Part shown: positions 25,292-33,827 of the stretch, piece after piece | Layout: each line of letters starts with the position of its first letter | Numbering within the stretch: position 1 is the first letter of the stretch | DNA from: an uncultured bacterium | GTDB lineage: Bacteria; Bacteroidota; Bacteroidia; Bacteroidales; Bacteroidaceae | Reading direction: 5' to 3' | DNA length: 64,000 nucleotides | NCBI GenBank assembly: GCA_946188155.1 | Contig: CAMHUC010000007.1 | Location: 1-64,000, forward strand | Program-made: the position numbers and the translations under genes | Notes under the pieces: generated by a model | The model's input: only the letters and a program-made list of their open reading frames with translations | Told to the model about the DNA's origin: nothing | The model's database searches: none

Positions 25292-27916
25292 TTAATACGG
25301 CGAGATATTGTTCAGCTCGCCGATCTTACCCTCCACCACCGGCGTGGTCATCAGCCGGCGTAGGTCGTCGAGCGTGATGCGGGTCTTCGGCGCAAAGTCT
25401 GCCGAGGTCATATACTCCAGCACGCTGCGGTAGAAGGCGCGGCCCTCGGGATAGCTGGTGGCACTCTCCAGGTCGGCCATTGCCACGAGCAGCTTGCCCC
25501 GGCCGATGGCGAATTCGAAGATAAGCCCCAGCTTGTGGTTGCGCTCGATATTGTCGATCACCTGCACGATGGGGCGATAGCCGGGAGCCGTGTTGTCGAG
25601 CTTCATCGGATAGCTGGCCTTGATGACGGGAAACCACTGCCAGTTGGTGTGCATCTGCGTGGGGAAGCCCCGGAAGATGGGGTGCTGCGGGTCGCAGAGG
25701 ATGCCCAGGGTGCCGGGCGACACGCTCTTCTTGTTGTTCTCCGAGATGGTCTTGAACATACGGTAGTTCCAGTAGTCGGTCTGGAAGAGTCCGCCGACGG
25801 TAAGACTTGCGGGGATGCCCTGTCCCTGCTGTCCTGCCTTCAGCGTGTCGGGCATGAGCAGCACGCTCCGTCCGTTCTCCAGTTGCCGGGCTATCTGGTC
25901 TGTCAGCTGGTTGGTCACGATGACCTGACTTTCGAGTTTGCTCAGGTCGCTCCACGACGGGTAGACCCACAGGTCGTAGGTGTTGTGATAGGGCACGCCG
26001 TAGTACTCCGTATCGTCGATGCAGAGCGAGAGTTGCAGTTGCGTAGGCTTGTCGTAGGCCGAGAGGTCGATATTGAGCGGGCCTACGTTGAGGAGTCCTT
26101 CGCCGCCAGGCACGGTCATCGTTCCCTTCTGACCGCCTAGCTCCCATCGCAGGGTCTTGCCGCTGAGCGAAGCCCCGCCGTAGTTGGCCACCTGGATGAA
26201 GGCCTTAACGCCCTCCGTATTGGTGAAGCAGAAGCGGTCGGCGATGAACAGCGGCACCACCGGGGCGCACCACTCTCTCCACTCGCGCTCCGTGCAGAGG
26301 CCCTTGGGGTCCATGAAGGCATCGAGGATGCCCACGTAGGCAGAGCCCTGTCCGGGATAGTCCTGCAGGTCGAGCAGCTGGAAGCCTGCCATGTTCTTGG
26401 TGCGCAGGTCCATCTCGATGTCTTGCTTGTAGAGTTGCAGCGACCAGAGTCCGCTGGCCTGGTGGAAGTCCTTCGCCTGGTCGAGCATGCCGGCCTTCTC
26501 GAGCCGCGAGCGGAACACCTCCATATTATAAGGATAGAGCGTGCCCGTGTACTTCTTGATTTCATCGTAGTCGGGATAGGTCTGGAACTGCGCCGTCTCA
26601 TGCGAGATGACGGGCACGGCCTTTGTCCACGGCTCGCCCTCGGGGAAGGCCAGCCGGCAGCCCTCCTCGAAGTTCATCGTCGTGTTGGGGTAGAAGTGGT
26701 TGATCATGCCTCCGTCGGCAGCGTCGGCGAAGGAGAAGGAGCCTCGGGTGTGGGTGCCGTAGTTGCCCCACCCCTCGCCGCCCACGCGGCAGGTGGTGAA
26801 GTAGTCCATGCCTTTCTTCACGCCCTGATAGCCCAGGTAGTAGTTGGAGCCGAAGGTATAGACCTTGTCGGGGGCTATGCGCCGGAAATCAGCGATGAAA
26901 TCGGCCATTTTGTCAATCGACCCCCACAGCTCGTTGCCCAGTGCGAACATACGGAAGGAGGGGTGGTGGCCATACCAGCGCAGGATGTTTTCTCCCTCCT
27001 TGTGGAGGAACGCCATCAGCACCGTGTCCTTGGCATTGAAGTCGCCCCAGAAGGGCAGTTCGGGCTGCAGCACGATGCCCAGCTCGTCGGCAGCCACGAA
27101 GGCAGCCTCCGGCGGGCACCAGCTGTGGAATCGCACGTGGTTCAGCCCGTAGGCGGCACAGGTGCCGAGGTAGTCCTTCCATGAAGCCACATCCATCGCC
27201 ACGTGGCCTGTCAGCGGCCACACGCAGGCGTCGTGCTTGCCTCGGAGGAAGATTTTGTGGCCGTTGGCATAGAAGTGCTGGCCCTCGATGTGGAAGTCGC
27301 GGAAGATGGGGGAGATGGGGGCTGTAGACTGCGGAAATACCGCAGTATACGGGACGGGGGAGAGCTCGATGCGACCGATGATGCCGTTCCAGTTGGTCTG
27401 GGTGTCCTCGGTGTAGGCGTGGCTGTTGGCATAGATCTGCTCGGGGATGCCGCTGCCGTTATCAACCATGATGGCCAACAGGTGAGTGCCGGGGGTGAGC
27501 TGCTTCGACAGCTCGAACACCTGGGGCGTGGAGATGTCGTTGCTACTGCCGGCGGGCTGTCCGTCGACGTATATCTCAGTGGGCTTGGTGCGCTCCAGCA
27601 TCAGGTACACCTTCTTTCCTTTCCAGGCGGCGGGTATCTCCACCGCGCGGCGATACCAGGCCCGGCCCTTGTACGACCAGACGCGCGACAGGTGGGTAGT
27701 CTCCTCCGTCCGCCCGATGAAATCGCCCTTTTTGTTCGTGTCGGTCGTGCCGGGCAGCTGTACCGTCTCCGTCATCTCGTCGCCGGGTTTCACCATTCCT
27801 TCCCGATCGAGGGCGAACTGCCACGTGCCGCTCAGGTCGATGGCTTTCGGCTGCCCCTCTGCCTGCAGGTGCAGACAGAGGGCGGCCATGATCAGTATAG
27901 TAGTTAGTTTCTTCAT
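25292..27916 (-). CDS. GH2 family glycoside hydrolase, secreted
   Basis: The 874-residue enzyme resembles beta-galactosidase/beta-mannosidase type GH2 proteins. After a signal peptide (1-19) comes the jelly-roll sugar-binding domain (about 25-185), then the TIM barrel from about 210 (HFYANGHKIFLRGKHD). The acid/base is in ALGNELWG (about 325-332) and the nucleophile in VISHETAQF (about 440). The Ig-like domain that normally separates jelly roll and barrel appears to be missing. The short junction YTAVFPQST (about 188-197) is encoded by a hairpin repeat also found in two lipoprotein genes at 48631 and 50323. The C-terminal 300 residues are unassigned. It lies 17 bp after the S46 peptidase gene, probably in the same operon. 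Substrate is uncertain. Confidence 0.82.
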   Translation of the reverse strand: MKKLTTILIMAALCLHLQAEGQPKAIDLSGTWQFALDREGMVKPGDEMTETVQLPGTTDTNKKGDFIGRTEETTHLSRVWSYKGRAWYRRAVEIPAAWKGKKVYLMLERTKPTEIYVDGQPAGSSNDISTPQVFELSKQLTPGTHLLAIMVDNGSGIPEQIYANSHAYTEDTQTNWNGIIGRIELSPVPYTAVFPQSTAPISPIFRDFHIEGQHFYANGHKIFLRGKHDACVWPLTGHVAMDVASWKDYLGTCAAYGLNHVRFHSWCPPEAAFVAADELGIVLQPELPFWGDFNAKDTVLMAFLHKEGENILRWYGHHPSFRMFALGNELWGSIDKMADFIADFRRIAPDKVYTFGSNYYLGYQGVKKGMDYFTTCRVGGEGWGNYGTHTRGSFSFADAADGGMINHFYPNTTMNFEEGCRLAFPEGEPWTKAVPVISHETAQFQTYPDYDEIKKYTGTLYPYNMEVFRSRLEKAGMLDQAKDFHQASGLWSLQLYKQDIEMDLRTKNMAGFQLLDLQDYPGQGSAYVGILDAFMDPKGLCTEREWREWCAPVVPLFIADRFCFTNTEGVKAFIQVANYGGASLSGKTLRWELGGQKGTMTVPGGEGLLNVGPLNIDLSAYDKPTQLQLSLCIDDTEYYGVPYHNTYDLWVYPSWSDLSKLESQVIVTNQLTDQIARQLENGRSVLLMPDTLKAGQQGQGIPASLTVGGLFQTDYWNYRMFKTISENNKKSVSPGTLGILCDPQHPIFRGFPTQMHTNWQWFPVIKASYPMKLDNTAPGYRPIVQVIDNIERNHKLGLIFEFAIGRGKLLVAMADLESATSYPEGRAFYRSVLEYMTSADFAPKTRITLDDLRRLMTTPVVEGKIGELNNISPY
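27327..27350. repeat. Hairpin-type repeat, copy in the GH2 gene
   Basis: A 24-bp sequence whose core CTGCGGTATTTCCGCAG (read on the minus strand) forms a 6-bp stem. It is identical to the copy at 50323-50346 and differs by one base from that at 48631-48654. Here it lies at the jelly-roll/TIM-barrel junction. Confidence 0.88.
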
Positions 27917-27933
27917 AGCCTGATGATTGTTTT

Positions 27934-30063
27934 TTACTTTGCTCCGATTTCCTTAATCAATCGGTCGGCCTTACCCCACGCCTCCATCATGTAGAGCACG
28001 TAGCGGATGTCGACGCCGATACAGCGGGCCAGCTGCGAGTCGAAGAAGATGTCGCTCGACAGGGAGTCCCAGTTGCCGTCGAAGGCCAGTCCGATAAGTT
28101 CGCCCTTGCCATTAAACATCGGTGAGCCGCTGTTGCCGCCGGTGATGTCGTTGTTCGACAGGAAGCAGAGGTGCAGCTTGCCGGTGGTCTTGTCGGTGTA
28201 CTTGCCGAAGTCCTGCTTCGAGAGCAGTTCCTTCATGATGGGCTCGGCCTCGTAGTCGATGACGCCACGCTCGCCCTGTTCCATCTTCCTGACGATGCTG
28301 CTGGCCTCGGTGTAGTAGCCCGAAGGCTGCCCGGCGAGCAGATACTCACCCACCTGACCGTATGAGAGGCGCATGGTGAAGTTGGCATCCGAGTAGTTGG
28401 GCATGTCCTCCTCCATGCGCAGCTTGGCGGCACAGAGGTAGCGCTCCTGCTCGGCGATGCTGTCGTAGGTGGCCTCCAGGTCAGCGCGTATGTCGGCCTG
28501 CACGGCGATGAGGCTCTCGCCGTACCTCACGCCCGGGTCCTTGTGATAGCTCTTCTTGTTGATGTAGATCTTCTTGTCGCTCTTCATCAGCATCGACTTC
28601 TTGTAGAGATGGTCCACGAACTTCTGGTAGTCGCCGCCGAAGTCGTGGTCGATGAGGTTGTAGAAGTCGGGCTGGTACTTGATCTCCACCTTCTCGCGGT
28701 AGTGCTTCAGCAGGGCGGCGATCATCTCGCGATCGGTGTCGTAGTCCCACGTGTCGCTGTTGTCCTTGAACTCGATGTACTGCTTCTTGGGCTTCTTGGG
28801 GTCGCCATTGACGATGACACCGCTCTGCACACGGAGGGCACGGCGGGTCATCTCGTCAGTGCCGCGACGACCGAATGTCTCGCTATAGTAGGTCAGGGCA
28901 CGCATGGCGGCGAATCGCTTCTGGTAGAGTCGGTCGAGCAGCGCGAAGTCGAGCTTGTCCTTCAGATAGCCCGTAGAGTCCTGCCAGTGACGTATCTGCT
29001 GTTCGAAGGCCGCTTTCTGCCGGATGAGTCCGATGGAGTCGATGCACTTGTTCATGCCGATGGAGTTCTTCCAGTAGTTGGAGCTCTGGGCATACTTGGA
29101 GTCGTACTTGATGCGCACGGCCTCCGAGGCTCGCATGTGGCGCAGCATCACCGCCTGCTTCACCTCGCGGGTCTGATACATCGGCGTGTTCTGGGCGTCG
29201 CGTCGCTCACGGATGCCGTAGCTCGACAGGTAGCGGCTGGTACTGCCCGGATAGCCGATGGTCATCGAGAAGGAGCCCGGCACGTAGCCCTGCAGCGACA
29301 CGGGTGCCCACTTCTTCGGCTTCATCGGCACGTTGTCCTTCGAATACTTTGCCGGGCCGCCGGTCTTCGGGTCTACATAGATACGGAACACGGAGAAGTC
29401 GCACGTCTGGCGCGGCCACATCCAGTTGTCTGTCTCGCCGCCGAACTTACCCATCGACTTGGGCAGTGCGAACACCAGTCGCACGTCGGGGTAGTCGCGG
29501 TAGGTGGTCAGGTAGTACTTGTTGCCCTCGTAGAAGGGTTTGATTTCCACGCGGAGCGTCGAGTCCTGCTTCTCGATGTCCTTGAGCATGGCGTTCTCCA
29601 AGGAGTCGAGGAAGGTATACTGCCTGTCGCTGTTCATCTGGTTGATGCCCAGCGAGTCGAGCATGAGGGTGATGTCCTTCTGCTCCACCATGAAGCTCAC
29701 GAAGAGGCCCTTGTTGGGCAGTTCCTCCTCGTAGCTGTTGGACACGAAGCCGTTGAGCATATAGTCGTGCTCCACGGTGGAGTGGCTTCTGATGGCCTCG
29801 AAGCCGCAGTGGTGATTGGTAAACACGAGGCCGTCGGGCGACACGACGACACCCGAGCAGAAGCCTCCGAAATTCACCACGCAGTTCTTCACGGCATCGT
29901 CGCCTTCGTAGAGGGCCCCGTAGGGCAGTTCGTAGTTCTCCTGCTTCATCGTCTCGTATACGGCGTTGGGCAGGTTGTAGAGGGTCCACATGCCTTCGTC
30001 GGCGCTGGCTGGCTGGGGCAGCAGGGCTGTGAGGCAGAGGGCTGATAATAAGATTTTCTTCAT
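27934..30063 (-). CDS. S46 family dipeptidyl-peptidase, DPP7-like
   Basis: The 709-residue serine exopeptidase removes dipeptides from peptide N-termini in the periplasm. It has a signal peptide (1-21), the catalytic His in FTNHHCGFEAI (His85) and the catalytic Ser645 in GGNSGSPMFNG. In this family the residue 18 positions after the serine sets specificity: glycine in DPP7 (hydrophobic P1) and arginine in DPP11 (Asp/Glu P1). Here that residue is Gly663 in LAFDGNWD, so DPP7-type specificity is predicted. Length fits the family. It is cotranscribed with the GH2 gene by spacing; a CCGG array lies immediately upstream. Confidence 0.92.
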   Translation of the reverse strand: MKKILLSALCLTALLPQPASADEGMWTLYNLPNAVYETMKQENYELPYGALYEGDDAVKNCVVNFGGFCSGVVVSPDGLVFTNHHCGFEAIRSHSTVEHDYMLNGFVSNSYEEELPNKGLFVSFMVEQKDITLMLDSLGINQMNSDRQYTFLDSLENAMLKDIEKQDSTLRVEIKPFYEGNKYYLTTYRDYPDVRLVFALPKSMGKFGGETDNWMWPRQTCDFSVFRIYVDPKTGGPAKYSKDNVPMKPKKWAPVSLQGYVPGSFSMTIGYPGSTSRYLSSYGIRERRDAQNTPMYQTREVKQAVMLRHMRASEAVRIKYDSKYAQSSNYWKNSIGMNKCIDSIGLIRQKAAFEQQIRHWQDSTGYLKDKLDFALLDRLYQKRFAAMRALTYYSETFGRRGTDEMTRRALRVQSGVIVNGDPKKPKKQYIEFKDNSDTWDYDTDREMIAALLKHYREKVEIKYQPDFYNLIDHDFGGDYQKFVDHLYKKSMLMKSDKKIYINKKSYHKDPGVRYGESLIAVQADIRADLEATYDSIAEQERYLCAAKLRMEEDMPNYSDANFTMRLSYGQVGEYLLAGQPSGYYTEASSIVRKMEQGERGVIDYEAEPIMKELLSKQDFGKYTDKTTGKLHLCFLSNNDITGGNSGSPMFNGKGELIGLAFDGNWDSLSSDIFFDSQLARCIGVDIRYVLYMMEAWGKADRLIKEIGAK

Positions 30064-30100
30064 AATGCGTATATATTTTTGGTAATATTTGCGGGGGGGG

Positions 30101-30168
30101 CCGGGCTTTCCGGATTTTCCGGGCTTTCCGGATATTCCGGGGTTTCCGGATATTCCGGGGTTTCCGGG
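30101..30168 (-). repeat. CCGG nonamer array D, intergenic
   Basis: About 7.5 units between the four-helix-bundle gene and the S46 peptidase gene. On the transcribed minus-strand sense it reads CCCGGAAAC/ATCCGGAAA, the same orientation as the in-frame arrays. Confidence 0.92.
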
Positions 30169-30861
30169 TTATGGTTCTACGCCGGCTTCCCTGAGCAGGG
30201 CCTTCAGGCGCTCATTCTCCTGGCGGAGGGCGGCGATTTCCTTTTCCTGGCGGGCGATGATTTCCTTTTGGGTGGCTCTTTGCTCCAGACGGGCTGCCGT
30301 CATTCGCTCTTTGATACCGCCCTCTGTAGTAAATTCCCGGTCTTTTTTCTCGATATACTTAGTAAGTGCCGAGTCAATCTGATGGCATAGGCAGATGGCC
30401 ATATTCGCCAGCTCCTCGTCGTTCATTTTCGAGAGGAAAGGCTTATAGTATTCATACTTGCTATTGCTTTTACAGAAATTGTGCAAGTCCTTGAAACGCG
30501 GACTTCGCCCATGCCACTCCTCCAAGCCCCTCCGTTTCAGATAGTCGAGGAAGTCTTCCAGCAGTTCCTTGTTGCTGCCACGGGCCACGCCAAGTAGGCG
30601 TAGCTCTATTTCTGTAGAGGTCTGCCCGTCGCTGCTCCCCTCGGCTATGTTCTGCTTGATGCTGCGTGCGCTCTGCACCATCTGGTCTACTGTCCGGTCG
30701 CCATATTTCGGAAGATACTTCTGGCAGAAAGTCTGGGTCAGCTGATAGAGCACATCACTGCGCTGGTAGAAGCGCAGTTCGGTATATACCACCGGTTTGC
30801 GCAGCACACTGGCGACACCGTCGTCGTAATGGTTGATAGGGATATTCTTTTTCTCAGGCAT
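30169..30861 (-). CDS. Four-helix-bundle protein with coiled-coil C-terminus
   Basis: The 230-residue protein belongs to the family related to 23S rRNA intervening-sequence proteins (four helix bundle). The centre contains MVQSARSIKQNIAEGSS and TEIELRLLGVARGSNKELLEDF, the family hallmark. The C-terminal 40 residues form a coiled coil (EKEIAALRQENERLKALL). The start at 30861 (MPEKKNIPINHYDD) is chosen over longer frames, which would overlap the flippase gene and read its repeat array. The function of these stand-alone proteins is unknown. It lies 20 bp after the flippase stop. Confidence 0.82.
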   Translation of the reverse strand: MPEKKNIPINHYDDGVASVLRKPVVYTELRFYQRSDVLYQLTQTFCQKYLPKYGDRTVDQMVQSARSIKQNIAEGSSDGQTSTEIELRLLGVARGSNKELLEDFLDYLKRRGLEEWHGRSPRFKDLHNFCKSNSKYEYYKPFLSKMNDEELANMAICLCHQIDSALTKYIEKKDREFTTEGGIKERMTAARLEQRATQKEIIARQEKEIAALRQENERLKALLREAGVEP

Positions 30862-30881
30862 GGCAGATATTTTTATAGGGG

Positions 30882-32408
30882 TTATGCTTTGGGGGATGGG
30901 GCGGATTGCCCGGATTGCCCGGATTGTCCGGGATTTCCGGATTTTCCGGATTGTCCGGGGTTCCGGGCTCTGAAATAGCGGCCTACGACGGGCAGCTGGC
31001 TCAGGGGCAGGTCGCGGCGGATGATGACCGCCAGGAAGAGCAGGATGAGCAGCGTGTTCACCGCCAGCGAGGGCCACAGGCCCCAGGCGCGGGCGTAGCG
31101 CATGGTGATATAGGCCCATACGGCGAGGAAGAGGTATAGTCCGATGTCCTTCAGCGGATAGTTGATGGGATAGTGGCGCTGGCCCACGACATACGAGGCG
31201 ACCATCGCCACGCCGTAGCCCGCGAAGCCGCCCCAGGCACAGGCCATGTAGCCGTACTTGGGCACAAAGAGGATGTTCACCGCCAGTAGCACCGCACAGC
31301 CAAGTCCCGAGAACCAGGCTCCCCAGATGGTGCGGTCGATGAGCTTATACCAGAACGACAGGTTGAAGTAGACACCCATCATGATCTCTGCCGCCATGAC
31401 GATGGGCACCACCTTCAGCCCCACCCAGTACTCCGGTCGCCTGAGGATGTATTTCAGTATGTCGAGATAGCCCACCACCATGAGGAATGCCAGCAGGGTG
31501 AAGATGATGAAGTACTTCATCGCCTGGGCATACATCTCGTGCTGCCCCTTGTCCTTCACGCCGGCAAACACGATAGGCTCGTAGGCGAAGCGGAAGGCCT
31601 GGGTGATCATGGCCATGATCATGGCTATCTTCGAGCAGGCCCCGTAGATGCCCAGCTGCTCCAGCCCGTCGCTGCCCTCATAGAGATAGGGGAAGAGCAT
31701 CTTGTCGGCCGTCTGGTTCAGGATGCCGGCGATGCCCAGCACGAGAATGGGCCACGAGTAATTCAGCATCCGTCGCAGCAGCGCCTTGTCGAATGTATAG
31801 CGGAAGCCCGTCAGCTCCTTGACGAGGCACAGGGCGAGCATCGCGGTGCAGACGAAGTTGATATAGAAGGCGTAGCCCACGTCCTTGCCGTCCATCCAGG
31901 CGAAGTAGGCGACGTTGAGCAGGATGCTCACCACGATGTTCAGCAGCTTCAGCGCAGCAAACTTGATGGCCTTCTTCTGCTGGCGCAGGTAGGCGAAGGG
32001 GATGCACAGGAAGGCATCGATGGCCACGGTGACAGCCATCACCCCGACATACGACGGATGGTCGCCGTAGCCCATCACCTCGCTCAGCGGACGCAGGAAC
32101 AGCAGCACCAGCGTGGCAAACGCCAGCGACACGGTGCCCACGGCCAGGAGCGTCGTCGAGTAGACCGTCTGCGAGTCCTCGTGGGTCTTGTTGGTGAAGC
32201 GGAAGTAGGTGGTCTCCATGCCGAACGTCAGCAGCACCAGTATCAGGGCCACGTAGGCATACATATTGGTGATGATGCCGTAGCCGCCCGAGGCTGCCGA
32301 CAGCTGCGCCGTGTACAGCGGCATCAGCAGATAGTTGAGGAAACGCCCCACGATGCTCGACAGGCCGTAGATGACGGTATCCTTTGCAATGGCTTTCAGC
32401 TTGCTCAT
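30882..32408 (-). CDS. Polysaccharide flippase (Wzx/MATE-like)
   Basis: The 508-residue protein has about 12-14 membrane helices and the MOP-superfamily N-terminus (KDTVIYGLSSIVGRFLNYLLMPLY) of O-antigen or capsule-type lipid-linked oligosaccharide flippases. It would move a lipid-linked glycan across the inner membrane. No glycosyltransferase genes are near, so the substrate is unknown. The C-terminal tail NPGQSGKSGNPGQSGQSGQS is encoded by a CCGG nonamer array and is not part of the family fold. Confidence 0.88.
   Translation of the reverse strand: MSKLKAIAKDTVIYGLSSIVGRFLNYLLMPLYTAQLSAASGGYGIITNMYAYVALILVLLTFGMETTYFRFTNKTHEDSQTVYSTTLLAVGTVSLAFATLVLLFLRPLSEVMGYGDHPSYVGVMAVTVAIDAFLCIPFAYLRQQKKAIKFAALKLLNIVVSILLNVAYFAWMDGKDVGYAFYINFVCTAMLALCLVKELTGFRYTFDKALLRRMLNYSWPILVLGIAGILNQTADKMLFPYLYEGSDGLEQLGIYGACSKIAMIMAMITQAFRFAYEPIVFAGVKDKGQHEMYAQAMKYFIIFTLLAFLMVVGYLDILKYILRRPEYWVGLKVVPIVMAAEIMMGVYFNLSFWYKLIDRTIWGAWFSGLGCAVLLAVNILFVPKYGYMACAWGGFAGYGVAMVASYVVGQRHYPINYPLKDIGLYLFLAVWAYITMRYARAWGLWPSLAVNTLLILLFLAVIIRRDLPLSQLPVVGRYFRARNPGQSGKSGNPGQSGQSGQSAPSPKA
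30903..30967 (-). repeat. CCGG nonamer array E, in frame at the flippase C-terminus
   Basis: About seven units, translated from the minus strand as GQS, GKS, GNP triplets; a glycine falls at every third residue. Confidence 0.92.
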
Positions 32409-32430
32409 ATTTTTTTCTTTTTTCTTTTTT

Positions 32431-32487
32431 CCGGGGTTTCCGGGATTTCCGGATATTCCGGGTTTTCCGGATTATCCGGATTATCCG
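32431..32487 (-). repeat. CCGG nonamer array F, intergenic and entering the SpmAB stop
   Basis: About six units between the SpmA/SpmB-type gene and the flippase gene, in the sense orientation CCGGAAAAC on the minus strand. The last glycine and stop codons of the upstream gene are part of the array. Confidence 0.9.
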
Positions 32488-33713
32488 AAGAACATATAGG
32501 CGATGGCGATGGCTGCGATGATGCCTGCCAGGTCGGCCAGCAGGCCGCAGGTGACGGCGTGGCGCGTCTTGACGATACCCACGCTGCCGAAGTAGACAGC
32601 CAGGATATAGAACGTGGTGTCCGTGGAGCCTTGGAAGATACAGCTCAGCCGACCCACGAACGAGTCGGCACCGTAGGTGGTCATGGCATCTACCATCATG
32701 CCGCGCGCCCCACTGCCCGAGAGGGGTTTCATCAGGGCCGTGGGCAGGGCTCCCACAAAGTCGGTATTGCCGCCGCAGGCCTCTACGCCCCAGGCCACGC
32801 CGTCGATGAGCATGTCCATGGCCCCCGAGGCGCGGAACACGCCGATGCCCACCAGTATGGCCACCAGGTATGGGATGATGCGGACGGCCGTGGTGAAGCC
32901 GTCCTTGGCCCCCTCGATGAAGGCGTCGTAGACGTTCACCTTCTTACGGACACCGGCCAGGATGAAGGCGATGATGATCAGCATCAGCAGGATATTGGCC
33001 GACGTGGTGCTCACCTTGTTCATCAGCACCGAGTCGAGCTGGCCGAAGCCCCAGATGATGGCGGCCACCATCAGCGCGGCTCCGCCCAGGGTGAGCAGTA
33101 TCGTGCGGTTCAGCAGGTTGATCTTCTGATAGAGGCTTGTGACCACGATGCCCGCCAGCGTGGAGAAGAAGGTGGCGAGCAGGATGGGTATGAACACGTC
33201 CGTTGGCTGGGCGGCCCCCATCTGCGAGCGATACACTAATATAGAAATAGGTATCAGCGTCAGGCCGCTCGTGTTGAGCACCAGGAACATGATCATCGGG
33301 TTCGAGGCCGTGTCCTTCTTCGCGTTCAGCTCCTGCAGCTGCTCCATGGCCTTCAGGCCCAGCGGCGTGGCGGCATTGTCGAGGCCGAGCATGTTGGCCG
33401 CGATGTTCATGAAGATACTGCCCGTCACGGGATGCCCCTTGGGGATGTCGGGGAACAGCTTTGAGAACACAGGGCTGAGCAGCCGTGCCAGCACGTTGAC
33501 CACACCGCCTTTCTCGCCGATTTTCATAATGCCGAGCCAGAGGGCCAGCACGCCCGTCAAGCCCAGTGAGATCTCAAACGCGGTCTTCGACGAGGCGAAC
33601 GTCGAGTCCATCATGGCCGGGAACACCTCATAGTCTCCCAGAAACACCAGTTTCACCAGCGCAATGACGAATGCGATGATGAAGAATGCAATCCAAATAT
33701 AATTCAGTACCAT
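32481..33713 (-). CDS. SpmA/SpmB-type membrane protein with nucleoside-recognition (Gate) domains
   Basis: The 410-residue integral membrane protein looks like a natural fusion of SpmA-like (about 1-190) and SpmB-like (about 200-410) halves, each with a Gate domain. Landmarks are NIAANMLGLDNAATPLGLKA in the first half and GSGARGMMVDAM plus FQGSTDTTFYILAVYFGSVG in the second. In sporeformers SpmA and SpmB affect spore-core dehydration; in Bacteroidetes the fused form is common and its role is unknown, perhaps transport. The start at 33713 (MVLNYIWIAF) is chosen because the promoter lies between it and the upstream alternative. Confidence 0.85.
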   Translation of the reverse strand: MVLNYIWIAFFIIAFVIALVKLVFLGDYEVFPAMMDSTFASSKTAFEISLGLTGVLALWLGIMKIGEKGGVVNVLARLLSPVFSKLFPDIPKGHPVTGSIFMNIAANMLGLDNAATPLGLKAMEQLQELNAKKDTASNPMIMFLVLNTSGLTLIPISILVYRSQMGAAQPTDVFIPILLATFFSTLAGIVVTSLYQKINLLNRTILLTLGGAALMVAAIIWGFGQLDSVLMNKVSTTSANILLMLIIIAFILAGVRKKVNVYDAFIEGAKDGFTTAVRIIPYLVAILVGIGVFRASGAMDMLIDGVAWGVEACGGNTDFVGALPTALMKPLSGSGARGMMVDAMTTYGADSFVGRLSCIFQGSTDTTFYILAVYFGSVGIVKTRHAVTCGLLADLAGIIAAIAIAYMFFG

Positions 33714-33721
33714 AGTGCCTG

Positions 33722-33753
33722 CAAAGGTACAACATTCTCCGCATTCCACCAAA
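33722..33753 (-). promoter_or_regulatory. Promoter of the five-gene minus-strand run
   Basis: On the minus strand TTTG (33753-33750), 20 bp, then TACCTTTG (33729-33722); eight bases separate it from the ATG. Genes from 33713 down to 25292 follow with small gaps. Confidence 0.68.
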
Positions 33754-33763
33754 GGTTTCCAAA

Positions 33764-33797
33764 CAAAAAAAGAGCGCCCACTCTCGTGGACGCCCCC
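33764..33797 (-). terminator. Terminator of the first FNDVV surface-protein gene
   Basis: On the minus strand an 8-bp stem (33793-33786 with 33781-33774, one G-U pair) and a 4-base loop are followed by TCTTTTTTT. Confidence 0.78.
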
Positions 33798-33827
33798 TTA
33801 ACATTAGTATTTTAGTATTTGATGTAT

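Noticed and set aside
28543..30045. A 500-residue open frame on the plus strand.
   Set aside because: It is the antisense of the S46 peptidase gene, whose motifs and signal peptide are clear; the G+C-rich codon bias opens the opposite frame.
31539..33239. A 566-residue plus-strand frame rich in His, Asp and Gln.
   Set aside because: Antisense of the flippase and SpmAB-type membrane proteins, spanning two genes and the gap between them.
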